Positions 21,838 through 31,939 of a stretch of DNA of 64,000 bases are shown in pieces. Source of the DNA: Podarcis raffonei (taxonomy: Eukaryota > Chordata > Lepidosauria > Squamata > Lacertidae); the NCBI RefSeq assembly GCF_027172205.1, contig NC_070614.1:46502001-46566000 (forward strand), given 5' to 3'. The notes under the pieces are model-generated. The model ran no database searches and was not told the origin of the DNA. It was given only the letters and a program-made list of their open reading frames with translations. Made by a program: the position numbers and the translations under genes. The stretch's first letter is position 1; each line of letters begins with the position of its first letter.

Positions 21838-23538
21838 CTAAGACTCTGGGGAACCACTCGAAGAAGGCTCCTCTTCCACTCTTTGCTTCTTGCTCAAGAA
21901 CCTGTCCATAGTCTGCTGCTTCATCCGCCTTTTCAGCACCTCCCTGAAAGGCGACATGACCCTCGTATCATAAGTGTTCCCAAGGTCATGTGCCACGTGC
22001 TTGTCAGGGTGGTGCTGCTCTGCAAAAGCCTGCACCTCCTTCCACTTCTGGCAAATGTCCCTCAGTTTTTCGGAGGACAGCCGTTCCTCAGTTGCTTCCT
22101 CCTCTTCAAGCGAGGCCCGCTCCTGCGCAGCCTCTGCCTGCAGTTCGACCAGCTCCTGGGTGGTCAGCTCATGGTCGTGCTCCTCCACCAGCTCGCAGAC
22201 GTCCTCCTCTGTGACCTCCAGGCCCATGGTCCTCCCCAAGGCAACAATGACCTGCACCACTGTTGACTCTGGTGCATCAGAGTCACTTGGTGCCACACAG
22301 TCTGGCCACAGGCTGCGCCAAGCGCAATTCAAATTTCTCTGGCTGATCCCATTCCAGGCCGTGGTGATCATCTTCAAGCAGGTGACGATGTCGAAGTGGT
22401 CCTTCCAGAATTCCCGCAGGGTGATGGTGGTGCAGTCAGTCACCTCGAAGCATCGCCTGAAAAGCTCCGTGGTGTAGAGTTTTTTGAAATTGGCGATGAC
22501 CTGCTGATCCATCGGCTGGAGCAGTGGCGTGGTGTTAGGCGGCAGGAACATGATTCTGATGAAGCTGAACTCCTCCAACAAGTCCACCTCAAGGCCTTTA
22601 GGATGAGCAGGAGCATTGTCCATCAGAAGCAAAGCCTTCAGCGGCAGGTCGTTGTCCAGCAGGTACTGTTTGACAGCAGGGCCAAAAGCAAGATTGACCC
22701 AGTCCACAAACAGCACACGTGTGACCCAAGCCTTGCTGTTGGATCGCCACATGACACTCAGCTGCTCCTTGTCGATCTTGTGTCTCTTGAAGGCCGGTGG
22801 GTTCTCCGAGTGGTACACCAGCAGGGGCTTGATCTTCAGGTCGCTCCTTGCGTTGGCACAGAAGAGCAGGGTCAGACGGTCCTTCATGGGCTTGTGGCCA
22901 GGCAACTTGGCCTCCTCCTGTGTGATGAAAGTCCTTTTGGGCATCCTCTTCCAAAACAGCCCGGTCTCGTCGCAGTTGAAGATCTGCTGTGGAACGTAGC
23001 CCTCCGTCTTCACAACCTCCAGGAACTCCGCTGCAAAGTCTTCAGCCGCAGGAACATCAGAACTGGCAGCCTCTCCATGCCTGACCACGCTGTGGATTCC
23101 AGATCTTGTCTTGAACCGGTCAAACCAACCTCTGCTTGCCTTGAAGACTTCTGGCTCGCCTGAGGTTCCTGGCTGTTCCCGGACGAGGTCTGCGTGCAAG
23201 GCCTTGGCCTTCTCGCAAATGACAGCCTCAGTCACTGTGTCCCCTGCACGCTGCTTCTCTTCTAACCAGATGAGCAGCAACTTCTCGACCTCCTCCAGAA
23301 CAGCTGGGCGGTTCTTCACGATCCTGGTGACTCCCTTGGCTGCATCAGTCGCCATGATCTTCTCCCTCATCTTCAGGATGGTCCCGATGGTTGATGGATT
23401 CCTGCCGTACTCCCTGGCGAGGTCCGTCACACACATTCCGCCGTCGTGCTTCCGGATGATCTCCTTCTTCATTTCCAGCGTCACCTTCTCCTTCTTCCTC
23501 TCGCCGGCCTCTGCAGCAGCAGTCTTCTTGGGTCCCAT
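21838..23538 (-). CDS. Tigger transposase (566 aa, intact)
   Basis: A pogo/Tigger-family transposase. The N-terminus (about 15-150) holds the two helix-turn-helix DNA-binding units of the CENP-B type. The DDE catalytic domain follows with D190 (FNCDET), D307 (LLMDNAPAHP) and D344 (LLQPMDQQ). The C-terminal 150 residues are acidic. Full length for the family, no stop or frameshift. It is about 98% identical to the copy at 37946-39646 (about ten differences, e.g. C versus R at 36). The start ATGGGACCC is the one shared by both copies. The element around it has lost one end, so this copy could act only in trans. Confidence 0.93.
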   Translation of the reverse strand: MGPKKTAAAEAGERKKEKVTLEMKKEIIRKHDGGMCVTDLAREYGRNPSTIGTILKMREKIMATDAAKGVTRIVKNRPAVLEEVEKLLLIWLEEKQRAGDTVTEAVICEKAKALHADLVREQPGTSGEPEVFKASRGWFDRFKTRSGIHSVVRHGEAASSDVPAAEDFAAEFLEVVKTEGYVPQQIFNCDETGLFWKRMPKRTFITQEEAKLPGHKPMKDRLTLLFCANARSDLKIKPLLVYHSENPPAFKRHKIDKEQLSVMWRSNSKAWVTRVLFVDWVNLAFGPAVKQYLLDNDLPLKALLLMDNAPAHPKGLEVDLLEEFSFIRIMFLPPNTTPLLQPMDQQVIANFKKLYTTELFRRCFEVTDCTTITLREFWKDHFDIVTCLKMITTAWNGISQRNLNCAWRSLWPDCVAPSDSDAPESTVVQVIVALGRTMGLEVTEEDVCELVEEHDHELTTQELVELQAEAAQERASLEEEEATEERLSSEKLRDICQKWKEVQAFAEQHHPDKHVAHDLGNTYDTRVMSPFREVLKRRMKQQTMDRFLSKKQRVEEEPSSSGSPES

Positions 23539-23984
23539 GGCAGCACAGCTCCTTCGTAAACTCAGAAAAAGAAAAAGAAATCAGTGATGTGCTTCAAATC
23601 CAAAAAATTCAAAAGCACCCAGCCACACACCACACAGAAATTAAAACCCAGAACCAAGTCCTTGAATCCCAAACACCCCAACCCAAAATCCAAAAACCCC
23701 CAAAAAGTTTTAAAAGTTTAACTTACCAAATGGATGCAAAAGCAGTTCTGGGAAAGCTTCAACAATCAATAAACCGAAGTCTTCAGAAACCTCAAATGGC
23801 TGCAAAAGAAGTTTTGGAAAAGCTTCAAAAATCACCAAAGTCTTCAAAAACCTCAACTGTTCCCCCAGCCACCCACCCACCCACCACGCAGAAATTGCAA
23901 ACCCCTCCCCAACTGCTCCCCCAGCCCCTCCCCAACTGCTGCAAACCCCTCCCCAACTGTTCCCCCAGCCAACCAGCACACAGA

Positions 23985-24240
23985 AATTCAAACCCAGAAA
24001 AGTTTTTCAAAAAACAACAACATGGCCCAATGGTCACAGAGAAAAAGAAAAATTCAAAACAAAAAACAAAAAACAAAACCCCACAAGCTCCCAGATTCCT
24101 GCAGAAACCTCCCCAACTGTTCCCCCAGCCACCCTGCACACAGAAATTCAAACTCAGAAAATTTTCAAAAAAACAACAACATGGCCCAATGGTCACAAAA
24201 AAATCATTAAAAAACCCACAAGCTCCCAGATTCTCGCAAC
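23985..24240 (-). repeat. Tandem repeat in Tigger 5' region, about two units
   Basis: Units of about 135-140 bp containing CTCCCAGATTC, GGCCCAATGGTCACA and CCCCCAGCCA on the plus strand. About two full units are here against about four in the right copy (36945-37500), so the number changed after duplication. Confidence 0.7.
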
Positions 24241-24374
24241 CCCCCCCCCAGAACCAAGTCCTTGAATCCCAAACACCCCAACCCAAAATCCAAAAACCCC
24301 CAAAAAAGTTTTGAAAGTTTAACTTACCAAATGGATGCAAAAGAAGTTCTGGAAAAGTTTTGGAAAAGCTTCAA

Positions 24375-25299
24375 TCAGATGCTTTACCACTCAGCCCTCC
24401 CTGCCCCCCACAGTGGAATGTGTTGCACCCATAACTAAGGACAGGAAACAATTGGCCAAGTGTAGGAAGTCCCCAATTGTTATTTATACATATAAAAACA
24501 TAAACACTAGACCTGTCAGCATGCTGAGCAAAGCAAGAAAACAACTAGAAGATGGGGAAAATGTATCTTTGGATCTCTGTACATCAGTGGTGGTTAACTT
24601 TGGTAGGACCACAGGTTAGCTACCCTTGCTCTGTCTATAGACATCACCCCTCTCCTTTGCCTGTTTAAGTGACGGTCTGCAGTGATTAAAAATGGGTCCA
24701 TTTTCTACACACCTTCCTCCCAAAGAAATGCTTTGCAGATATTTATTTAAATGAACTGTACACTCCCTTACAGTGGAGTTTACAGTTTTATGGTGAGTGT
24801 TTCAGTCTCCTGAAATAGCTGTTTGCCAGTTCTTCATGCTTGCATATGGCATCTTGGTTGGAGGACAAGTGGGATAGCCATTAAAGCAAAAATAAAATAA
24901 ACCAAATGACATTCACAGGTATTCTGCCAATGCCTTCGGAATTGTGCCATCTTGGAAATTGGACACACCACTGCTGCCATCCCAAAAGTGTTGTTCAACT
25001 TTCAAACAGGCAGTTTTATGGTGAGTGTTTCAGTCTCCTGAAATAGCTGTTTGCCAGTTCTTCATGCTTGCAGTGGCCTGACCGCCATCAATGGATGCTA
25101 ACTATTCCTTGCAGCCCATCTCTCCACTCCTCTCATTCCTTGAATGCTTTCCAAAAGTACTTTATAAGTATCTAAATGTGCTCTCACCCAGATATGGCTA
25201 GCTGGTATCACTGAGAGCAAAAGTAGGGAACTGAGGGTGCCGACAAGCGGTGTTTAATTTTAATTTTACTTTTCTCCAGAATACTGAAAAGGTTGTCAT
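24375..25299. other. Rearranged block joined to the broken Tigger
   Basis: At 24375 the inverted-repeat pairing ends. What follows is a second copy of 6385-6720 and 8920-9550 type sequence (SINE head, AT-rich block, OR scrap). It includes a duplicated TTTTATGGTGAGTGTTTCAG segment at 24787 and 25017. It marks the inner breakpoint of the left arm. Confidence 0.65.
24934..25010 (+). pseudogene. OR6C-like scrap (TM2-TM3 loop)
   Basis: About 25 codons read LRNCAILEIGHTTAAIPKVLFNF, matching residues 61-83 of the OR at 1956. Nothing else of the gene is nearby. The same scrap is at 47766-47838 in reverse. Confidence 0.75.
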
Positions 25300-25796
25300 A
25301 AACTTTTTTTAAAATAATAATGATGATGATGTTGACCTCTAGTAACCTTGGTTGATACCAGGAAATCAGAAAACAACTGAATGAATACCAGATCTCCTTC
25401 TCATAGACCAGCATGTAGACAGGGGTGAAGTGGTCAGTTCTAAAGTGCAGGAACCTATCAGGACAGTCCCCTCCCCCAACACGGGAGTCCACAAAAGTGG
25501 GCAGGTGTGGACTATATACATCAGTGGTAGCCAAAACGGTGCCCTCCACATGAAGTTGGACTGTTGATACTGCTGTCCCTGACCAATAGCTATACATGCT
25601 GAGGCTGATGGGATTTGTAGTCCAACAGCTTCTGAGGGGCATCTTATTGGTAATCCAATGACCTGCATACAGGCACATAGACATGAGGCAAAGGACACAG
25701 AATATATTATCCAATGTATGAGGGTCAGAAAGACTGCAATTCAATGAGAGCCAGTGTGGTGTAGTGGTTAAGAGTGGTAGTCTCGTAATCTGGGGA
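25300..25796 (+). repeat. About 490 bp direct repeat (with 16682-17175)
   Basis: Near-identical second copy. See 16682. Here the CORE-SINE at its end is complete. Confidence 0.75.
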
Positions 25797-25985
25797 ACCG
25801 GGTTCGCGTCTCCGCTCCTCCACATGCAGCTGCTGGGTGACCTTGGGCCAACCACACTTCTTTGAAGTCTCTCAGCCCCACTCACCTCACAGAGTGTTTG
25901 TTGTGGGGGAGGAAGGGAAAGGAGATTGTTAACCGCTTTGAGACTCCTTAAAGGGAGTGAAAGGTGGGATATCAAATCCAAATCC
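25746..25985 (+). repeat. MIR-like CORE-SINE, complete
   Basis: tRNA-like head (GTGGTGTAGTGGTTAAGAGT... GAACCGGGTTCGCGTCTCC), then the CORE motif (GCTGGGTGACCTTGGGCC) and an L2-like tail (GTTAACCGCTTTGAGACTCC ... GATATCAAATCC). A further full copy is at 54693-54935 and a cut head at 17126-17175. Confidence 0.8.
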
Positions 25986-25989
25986 AATG

Positions 25990-27120
25990 CACGGTTTCCT
26001 GGAAAGGAGCCAGGAGTGGTTCATTCAGAGGGGCAGATTGCAACAGTGAGATCACTGCCACATACCAGGAGGGAGGGCAGGTGATGATGGAGGGCAGGGT
26101 CAATACAGCTCTCCTGCCATTGCACACATGCAGCCTTGACCTGACTGCCACCTTGCTCTTCCTCTTCTGGTAGATGACAGAAAGGCTATGATCAGCTCCA
26201 CCTTACCAGGTCAGATGTTTGAGGAAATAGCTCCATAGGAATAAGCAGTGCTTACTTCTGACAGCTGTGGTTCAATGGTTCTGAAATGAAGGGAAAGAGA
26301 GGCAAGCAACTAGGCCTTGGCCCAGCCACGACCATACTGTGTGCTTCCATTGGTTCCGGGCTCTGATATGACTCCTAGAAACATGCCAGTTGACCCAATA
26401 AAGCAGGAAGCTGTTTATTGGGCAATTAATTTAGTGTGTTTTCCTCTTCCTTCAGACTTATAAGTATGTAATGTACTTTTCATTTTTCTTTGACATTTTT
26501 TGGACTAGGATCTGGGAGATGAGGGCTCAAATCCTTGCTCAGTCTTGAGGCTCACTGGATGAAATCGAGCCATTCAAAATGTATCAGCTTTGCCTACCTC
26601 AGAGAATGGTTGTATGGATGAAATAGAGAAGGCAGAACTATATATGGCATCTTGGTTGGAGGACAAGTGGGATAGCCATTAAAGCAAAAATAAAATAAAC
26701 CAAATGACATTCACAGGTATTCTGGGTGAGTGCAGATTTAGATACTTATAAAGTACTTTTGGAAAGCATTCAAGGAATGAGTTTAATTTTAATTTTAATT
26801 TTTCCCAGAATACTGAAAAGGTTGCCATAAAAGTGATTTTGACAGAGTAGAAAGTGTTTGTGAAATACAGCGAGCAGCTTCACTTCATTTCTAAAGAGCT
26901 GCTTTTTTCAGAAATGAATACAAAGGACAACAGATTTTGTGTTGATTTAAAAGGTATATTGTTTTACACCGATGTTTATGTTAGGGGACTTGTTGTTTTA
27001 AAAAAACCCACCACCACAATTTTCATAGACTATCTAAAAGTACTGCAGGAAACTTTGCTATATAATAAACTTTAAACTTTATTATATATTTTCCTAAATT
27101 CCAAGTATACTCATTAACTA
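25990..27120. other. Central spacer, no gene
   Basis: Non-coding. Positions 26640-26730 repeat 24845-24925 and, inverted, about 47850-47930. Positions 26780-27110 are a diverged repeat of 9965-10260. No open frame with recognisable content. Confidence 0.5.
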
Positions 27121-27121
27121 A

Positions 27122-27124
27122 CTA

Positions 27125-27170
<46 letters not shown>

Positions 27171-27197
27171 GTAGTAGTAGTAGTAGTAGTAGTAGTA
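27122..27197. repeat. Microsatellite (AAT)n(AGT)n
   Basis: About 17 AAT units followed by about 9 AGT units. The corresponding positions at 10254 and 47170 have only a few units. Confidence 0.95.
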
Positions 27198-27912
27198 TCT
27201 ATGCTGAAGTACCTCTATGAATCAAGGTGTGCTTTTTATTCATTTTCCAGGAAGTAATTAATTCTCTAGGGAATGAATTTAAGGAACAAATTTATTAAAT
27301 TGTGACAGAATTATTTTGACCTCTAGTAACCTTAGTTGATTCTAGCAGATCAGAGTCCAAGAGAATGAATTCTAGATCTTCTCCTCATAGACTAACACAT
27401 AGTCAGTGGTATGGTGGTCAGTTCTGATCATCCCTGACCACTGGTCCTGTTAGCTAGGGATGATGGGAGTTGTAGTCCCAAAACATCTGGAGGGCCGAGT
27501 TTGTCTATGCCTGGGCTAGATCATGGCCTGGCAATGCCACACAGGATCATAGTGTGAAGAAGTTACAAAGTTGGTTCCTTCCATTGGTTCTGGACCCTGA
27601 TAAGACTCCTAGAAACATGTCAGTTACCCAAAAAAATCAGGACAGTACCCACCTTTCTGGACAGTATAGTGGTGTGATTTCCTTTTCCTTTTAGACTTAT
27701 TTGTGTGTAATGCACTTTTTTTATCCCCTATACTATGATCTTGGAGACAAGGGCTCAAATCCTCACTCAACTTTGCAGCAGGTGACACAACTATGATTTA
27801 GAATGGAGTGCAGGAGCCGCTGAATTCTAGCATCGCACAGGGTGCCACTGAGATGTGAGACCCCAAGGTCTGCCACCGGTTGTTGTGAGGATAAAATGGG
27901 AAGAATGATATA

Positions 27913-28130
27913 CAGTGGTACCTCTGGTTATGAACTTAATTCATTCTGGAGGTCCATTCTTAACCTGAAACCGTTCTTAACCTGAGGTACCACTTTAGCC
28001 AATGGGGCCTTCCGCTGCCGCCCCACGATTTCTATTCTCATCCTCGGACAAAGTTCTTAACCTGAGGTACTACTTCCGGGTAACCAGAAGTGTTTGTTAC
28101 TCAACGTGTTTGTAACCCAAGGTACCACTG
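27913..28130. mobile_element. Tigger/mariner-like MITE (GGTACC terminal repeats)
   Basis: CAGTGGTACCTCTGG at the left and AAGGTACCACTG at the right, flanked by TA (27911-27912 and 28131-28132). 218 bp. Same family as 17875, 45074 and 57798. Confidence 0.75.
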
Positions 28131-28467
28131 TACACCACAATGAGCTCCTTGAAGGAATGATGGGGTATTCATTCAATGACTCATAAAACTAACAAAATGT
28201 TATTCACAGATTTTCTCTATAACTAAATAATATTTAGTTATAAATATTATTTTTCAAACTGATTTAAGCAACTGATCATATCTCATCGTAGCTCTCTCTC
28301 TGCTAATGGCAAATATCAAGCACTTCAATGCCGTAAGGCTTTACAAAGATATATATATATATATATATATATTGCATCATCCCATTCATTTTCTACATCA
28401 TTCACTTCGCTTGTTTTATATTGACCCTGCAGTTGCCCCCTGCCACAGAGGGGAGAAGAGCCTCAAA

Positions 28468-29421
28468 TTATTTCCACTCATTCCACCTCCTTAAACAGTC
28501 TTTTAAGGCCTCTTTGACCTTCTGATTCCTTAGAGTATAAATAAATGGGTTTAGTAATGGTGTCACCACTGAGGTAAGGACAGCAAATGCCATCTGGACA
28601 GCCTGAGAACGTCCCTGATTGGGCAAAGAGTACATAAAGATTGAACTGCCATAAAAGATGGAGGCAACAGTGATGTGAGATGCACAGGTAGAAAATGTCT
28701 TTTGCCGACCTTTGGTGGAATGCATGCATAAGATGGTTGTGATGATGTAGACATAAGAGACAACAGTGACCGTTAAAGAGCCCAGGAGCACCACTGAGGA
28801 CAGGGCAGTCTCCACAGCCAGGAGAGCATACACGTCATTGCAGGAAAGTTTTATCATTGGGGCATAGTCACAGAAGAAATGGTCTATAATATTAGAGCCA
28901 CAGTAGGAAAGGTAAGAGAGCAAAATGATTGGGGCAAGGATAGAAAGGAAGCCACCCATCCAGCAACCCAGGACCAAGTAGGTGCAGACCCATCCATTCA
29001 TGATGATGGCATAGCGAAGTGGTCTGCAGATGGCAACATAGCGATCAAAGGCCATCACGGCAATAAGGATGGTTTCACTGGTAGCAAAGGAGAAGTAGAA
29101 ATAGCACTGGGCCACACAGCCCAAGAAAGAGATAGCTTTGTTCAGAGAAACCATGTTCACCAGCATCTTGGGGATGATAGATATGACAAAGAAGACCTCC
29201 ATGAGTGAGAGGTTACAGAGGAAAAAGTACATGGGGGTTTGGAGACGCTGGTCCAGACGTACCAGTGTGATGATGGCAATATTCCCAGCTAATGTTAGCA
29301 GGAAACTGAGAAGAAGCACCACAAAAATGAAGAGCTCCAAGCACCTAGGAAGTTGGAAGCCAATCAAAATGAACTCTGTCACCTGCTCCAGTTTGCTATG
29401 ATTTCTTGGCTCCAGATTGAG
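28468..29421 (-). CDS. Class II olfactory receptor, family 6/11-like, start codon in a separate exon?
   Basis: An open receptor frame with GN, PMYFFLCN, MAFDRYVAICRPLRY, CDYAPMIKLSC, KTFSTCASH and PLLNPFIYTLRN in the right order. There is no ATG: the codon aligned with the start of the 59842 gene is CTG, and four codons upstream an in-frame TAG closes the frame (29424-29422). That TAG sits in TTTTGTAG, a good splice acceptor. A leader exon at 30793-30850 ends exactly in ATG. Joined there, the product would be Met plus 317 residues, a normal OR length. I therefore list the exon from 29421. The alternative is a pseudogene that lost its start, or initiation at a non-ATG codon (GTG at 29382). The leader donor is GC, not GT, which weakens the spliced model. 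Tandem relative of 33754. Confidence 0.75.
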   Translation of the reverse strand, partial: LNLEPRNHSKLEQVTEFILIGFQLPRCLELFIFVVLLLSFLLTLAGNIAIITLVRLDQRLQTPMYFFLCNLSLMEVFFVISIIPKMLVNMVSLNKAISFLGCVAQCYFYFSFATSETILIAVMAFDRYVAICRPLRYAIIMNGWVCTYLVLGCWMGGFLSILAPIILLSYLSYCGSNIIDHFFCDYAPMIKLSCNDVYALLAVETALSSVVLLGSLTVTVVSYVYIITTILCMHSTKGRQKTFSTCASHITVASIFYGSSIFMYSLPNQGRSQAVQMAFAVLTSVVTPLLNPFIYTLRNQKVKEALKDCLRRWNEWK

Positions 29422-29439
29422 CTACAAAACGGTCAAGTG

Positions 29440-29724
29440 GGCACACACACAAATTAAAAATGGTAGAGTTTGTAGCATTCAAGGCAGGCCACCTCCCCCG
29501 TTTCCTGGGGTTAAAAGGATACAAATACCTCTCATCTTCACCTTAAACATTCATATAAAGTCATCTTCTGCAAGCCAGTGATTTTTTTAAAAAAATTATG
29601 AGAATACTTCACTTCTCATAAAACATTTTTTGTTGGTCCCACTCTTTTTGCACTGAAAGATTCCAGGCAGATTCTCCCAGTTCAGCTCTTTCTCTGAAGA
29701 CTGCCTAAGAAGTCAGTGGTGGAC
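29440..29724. other. OR upstream flank (probable intron)
   Basis: Similar to 34740-34990 upstream of the next OR (CTTGAATCACACAAACTC-like segment on the minus strand). No separate feature. Confidence 0.4.
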
Positions 29725-30118
29725 TGTTGTAGTCCTGTGCTGCCAGCCATGACAGAGCTGGAGGGAGAAGTCAGCCAACCAGCCAAGTCTCAGAGGGGTA
29801 CGTGCCTGGAGGCAGAGTCCATATACAAGGTCCAATCAAGTCCTAAGGTCAGGAGTATCTCAGTTCATGTAGCCAGACGATCCAGGAGGTCAAGAAAGCT
29901 GAGGGTCCAAGGCTGCAAGAAGCAGCAAGGTCTGTTCAGGAATGACAAAAGTTGTGTCCAGCACGTGATTGAGGCTGGAAACCCTACTTAAGAAAGCTGG
30001 AGCCAGCTGGTTCTCTTCAGGAACAAGAAGGCTGATCAGCAGCAGGTGGAGTCACTTCACCTTCTGCTCCTTCAGGCTGCTGCTCAGCAGGTGAAGCTGG
30101 CTCCTGGCCCATGACACA
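29725..30118 (-). mobile_element. Possible solo LTR
   Basis: A GC-richer block that interrupts the flank shared with the 33754 gene. It starts TGTTGTAGTCC and ends CCCATGACACA, so TG...CA is possible, and it reads TGTGTCATGGGCC on the minus strand. I could not find a convincing flanking duplication. It may be another kind of insertion. Confidence 0.35.
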
Positions 30119-30787
30119 GACATAGGAGCCCCACCCAATAAAATAATTGAGGGGGCACCCCCCCAAGTTGATGGACATTGCCATTCAAATGGTGTATGTG
30201 CACCATGTCATGTGATCAATTATGTAGAGTGGGGCTGACCTACCACCCCCCTCAATATTTTCTTCAAGTTGGCACCCCTGGTGGTGGAGACATTGTTTAA
30301 TTGCATTGAACCATCACACTATGTGTAACAGGAATATAAGAGGTATACATGAAGGATTAAATTTAGAACCGCCTGATGTTTATGTGGGGGGATTGTTCTT
30401 CTTTTAATTTTAATTGAATAACCCCCTTTAAAGAATCCCCATTAGTCTTCATATCAAATGTCCATGTGTATTGAATACTCTACAACAAACTGAACATACA
30501 ACATGCTGGGTTGTACCAATCTCCTTTGTTTATACTCACAGAACCCCATTTTACCTGGAAGGGCATTCAAACAGCAGACTGGACAAAGGGACAGATATTT
30601 TCAATTCCACTTCCACTTGTCATCCACATGTGGATCCCTGAAATATTTGTCAGGTGTAGATACTCCAGTGATTCAGAAAGCCTTCTGTAGGTTGATGAAC
30701 ACAATTCGTATCACCCCCTGCCTTCTCTCCTGTAGTCAGTGTTATTGGCCATATCAAGGTAATGAAATGCAGTTGGTTCTTTTGGTT
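30119..30787. other. OR upstream flank, no gene
   Basis: From about 30330 the sequence is homologous to 35480-35990 (TTGTTCTTCTTTTAA, TTTAAAGAATCCCCATTA). It represents the rest of the presumed leader intron. Only shadow frames. Confidence 0.45.
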
Positions 30788-30882
30788 CTTGCCATGGCTT
30801 TGTATAGTGTCTTTCTCTTTTACACAGTATGAATTATCAGTAAGATGAAGCTTATATGAAGGCACTTGGGGATGATCATTAC
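30788..30882 (-). promoter_or_regulatory. OR promoter cassette and leader exon for 28468
   Basis: Minus strand: a degenerate EBF-like TCCCCAAGTGCC (about 30863-30874), an ATATAAG box (30851-30857), then about 55 bp ending AAAGCCATG at 30793, followed by GCAAG (30792-30788). It aligns with 36.0 kb and 58.5 kb cassettes. The donor is GC, a rare but accepted class; it could also be a disabling change. Confidence 0.5.
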
Positions 30883-31369
30883 TGAGCGCCTAGAAGATTC
30901 AGCTTCATACCTAATGCCAGGGGAACCCAAGTCTCATACCAAGACCTTCTGATCTCACTGCCATTACCCAGATAACCAAAAATACAATGAGCATCCTCAG
31001 TGGCCACAGAATGCTGCCAACTGTTGTGAGTGTCGAAGGAAAACCAGTTTGTGTGGCGCTGGCAGTGGAATGGTGCCTCTTGAAGAAAGGGCATGGCATT
31101 TCCAAACTTCATGGGACTATTTGCACCCTGCATATACTTAGGTCCACCATCATCTGATGACCCACACCATCAGACTTTAGCTACAGACAGTAGGTGTCTC
31201 TCAAAAGCCAGTTTCTAATCATCAGTGGTGAGACTACAGTACATGTGAAGTAAAATGCGCACACACCCTTTAGTCTTACAGGAATTGTTTTGAAAAGAAA
31301 CAGCAGCCACAGAAGAGGTGGGGAGCATCAAATTTTGGAGTGTAGGACACAGTGATATTTTAAACCCTT

Positions 31370-31935
31370 TCCTTCCTGGCTGTGGTCACAATGGAAATTA
31401 CAGTGGAATAGGCCCTCTGTCTTCCAGTGGCAGAAGGCATATGCAAGACATTTCAGATTATTTTGGTGCAGGGCACTACGGTAATGCTCAAGCTGCCATG
31501 CTGTTATGTACTGAGTTGAATAGGATCCAAAATGCAGCAGTCTGATTGGTCCTAGAACAATAGGATTCAGAATGCAGCAGTCTGATTGGTCCTAGAACAA
31601 TGCAGCAGTATGATTGGTCTGCAGGAGCCACCCAATCCGGCTCCAGATGGAAGTGAATCCACAACCTGATTGGCCTACAGGAGAATTCCGGAAGTAGCCA
31701 ATCACGTGCAGCCCATTGTGTAAATAATGTATATAAAGCAGATACTTTGAGGGGACTTTCATTCCTCCTCACCACTATGAGCTGAATAAAGAGCATGAAA
31801 TCCACTCTCAACTCTGAGTATATTTCACATGCAAAGAAAGCATGGTAATAATGAACCCAAGAAATCCCAAAAGCCACATGTCATCACAAAGGAACTTGAT
31901 CAATGGTTTATTGTCATGGAATAAATGGTTGAGAT
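31370..31935 (-). pseudogene. OR6C-like pseudogene split by a solo LTR
   Basis: Two pieces on the minus strand. The upstream piece (about 31830-31935) reads HLFHDNKPLIKFLCDD and GFIITMLSL, the ECL2-TM5 region. The downstream piece (about 31370-31500) reads NVLHMPSATGRQRAYST, the loop before TM6. The LTR at 31502-31827 lies exactly between. TM1-TM4 and TM7 are missing. It is a third OR6C-like locus between two genes of the other subfamily. Confidence 0.75.
31502..31827 (+). mobile_element. Solo LTR inside an OR pseudogene
   Basis: 326 bp, TGTTATGTACTGAG...GTATATTTCA, flanked by CATGC (31497-31501 and 31828-31832). It carries internal repeats of an AATGCAGCAGTCTGATTGG type, a TATATAAA box (about 31730-31737) and an AATAAA (31786-31791). 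No internal region remains. Same family as the LTR at 36442-40153. Confidence 0.85.
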
Positions 31936-31939
31936 GATA

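Larger units (their letters stand above)
930..24374 (+). repeat. Left arm of the large inverted repeat
   Basis: Pairs in reverse complement with 36820-54650. Matching blocks: 1956-6420 with 48390-52514; 6780-8440 with 52590-54600; 8910-10257 with 47189-48350; 16046-16680 with 46475-47115; 17176-21330 with 40154-46020 (less the L1); 21545-24374 with 36820-39939. It contains an extra direct duplication (6780-8907 versus 941-2300) that the right arm lacks. Confidence 0.85.
21545..24374 (-). mobile_element. Tigger (pogo-type) DNA transposon, left copy, one end missing
   Basis: One terminal repeat (CAGTGGTGCCTCGCAAGACG) at 21545 next to TA, a full transposase gene, and an upstream repeat-rich region. 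The element stops abruptly at 24374 and joins sequence otherwise found at 6385 and 48410. The equivalent of 36558-36820, including the second terminal repeat, is missing. Without two ends it cannot be moved, although its transposase frame is open. It is the inverted counterpart of 36820-39939. Confidence 0.9.

Noticed and set aside
22396-23163. Long antisense frames (up to 255 codons) over the Tigger transposase, and their mirror at 38321-39088
   Set aside because: They are shadows of a GC-rich gene with biased codons; no domain, and they mirror each other only because the transposases do.
27122-27200. CRISPR-like or satellite array
   Set aside because: It is a plain trinucleotide microsatellite; no repeats with unique spacers occur anywhere in the window.
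29725-30118. Firm solo LTR call
   Set aside because: The ends could be TG...CA, but I could not find a matching flanking duplication; kept only as a low-confidence feature.
30879-31133. Two overlapping minus-strand frames with a hydrophobic stretch, looked at as a signal-peptide exon
   Set aside because: The homologous block at 36085-36436 does not keep the frame; more likely OR upstream DNA.
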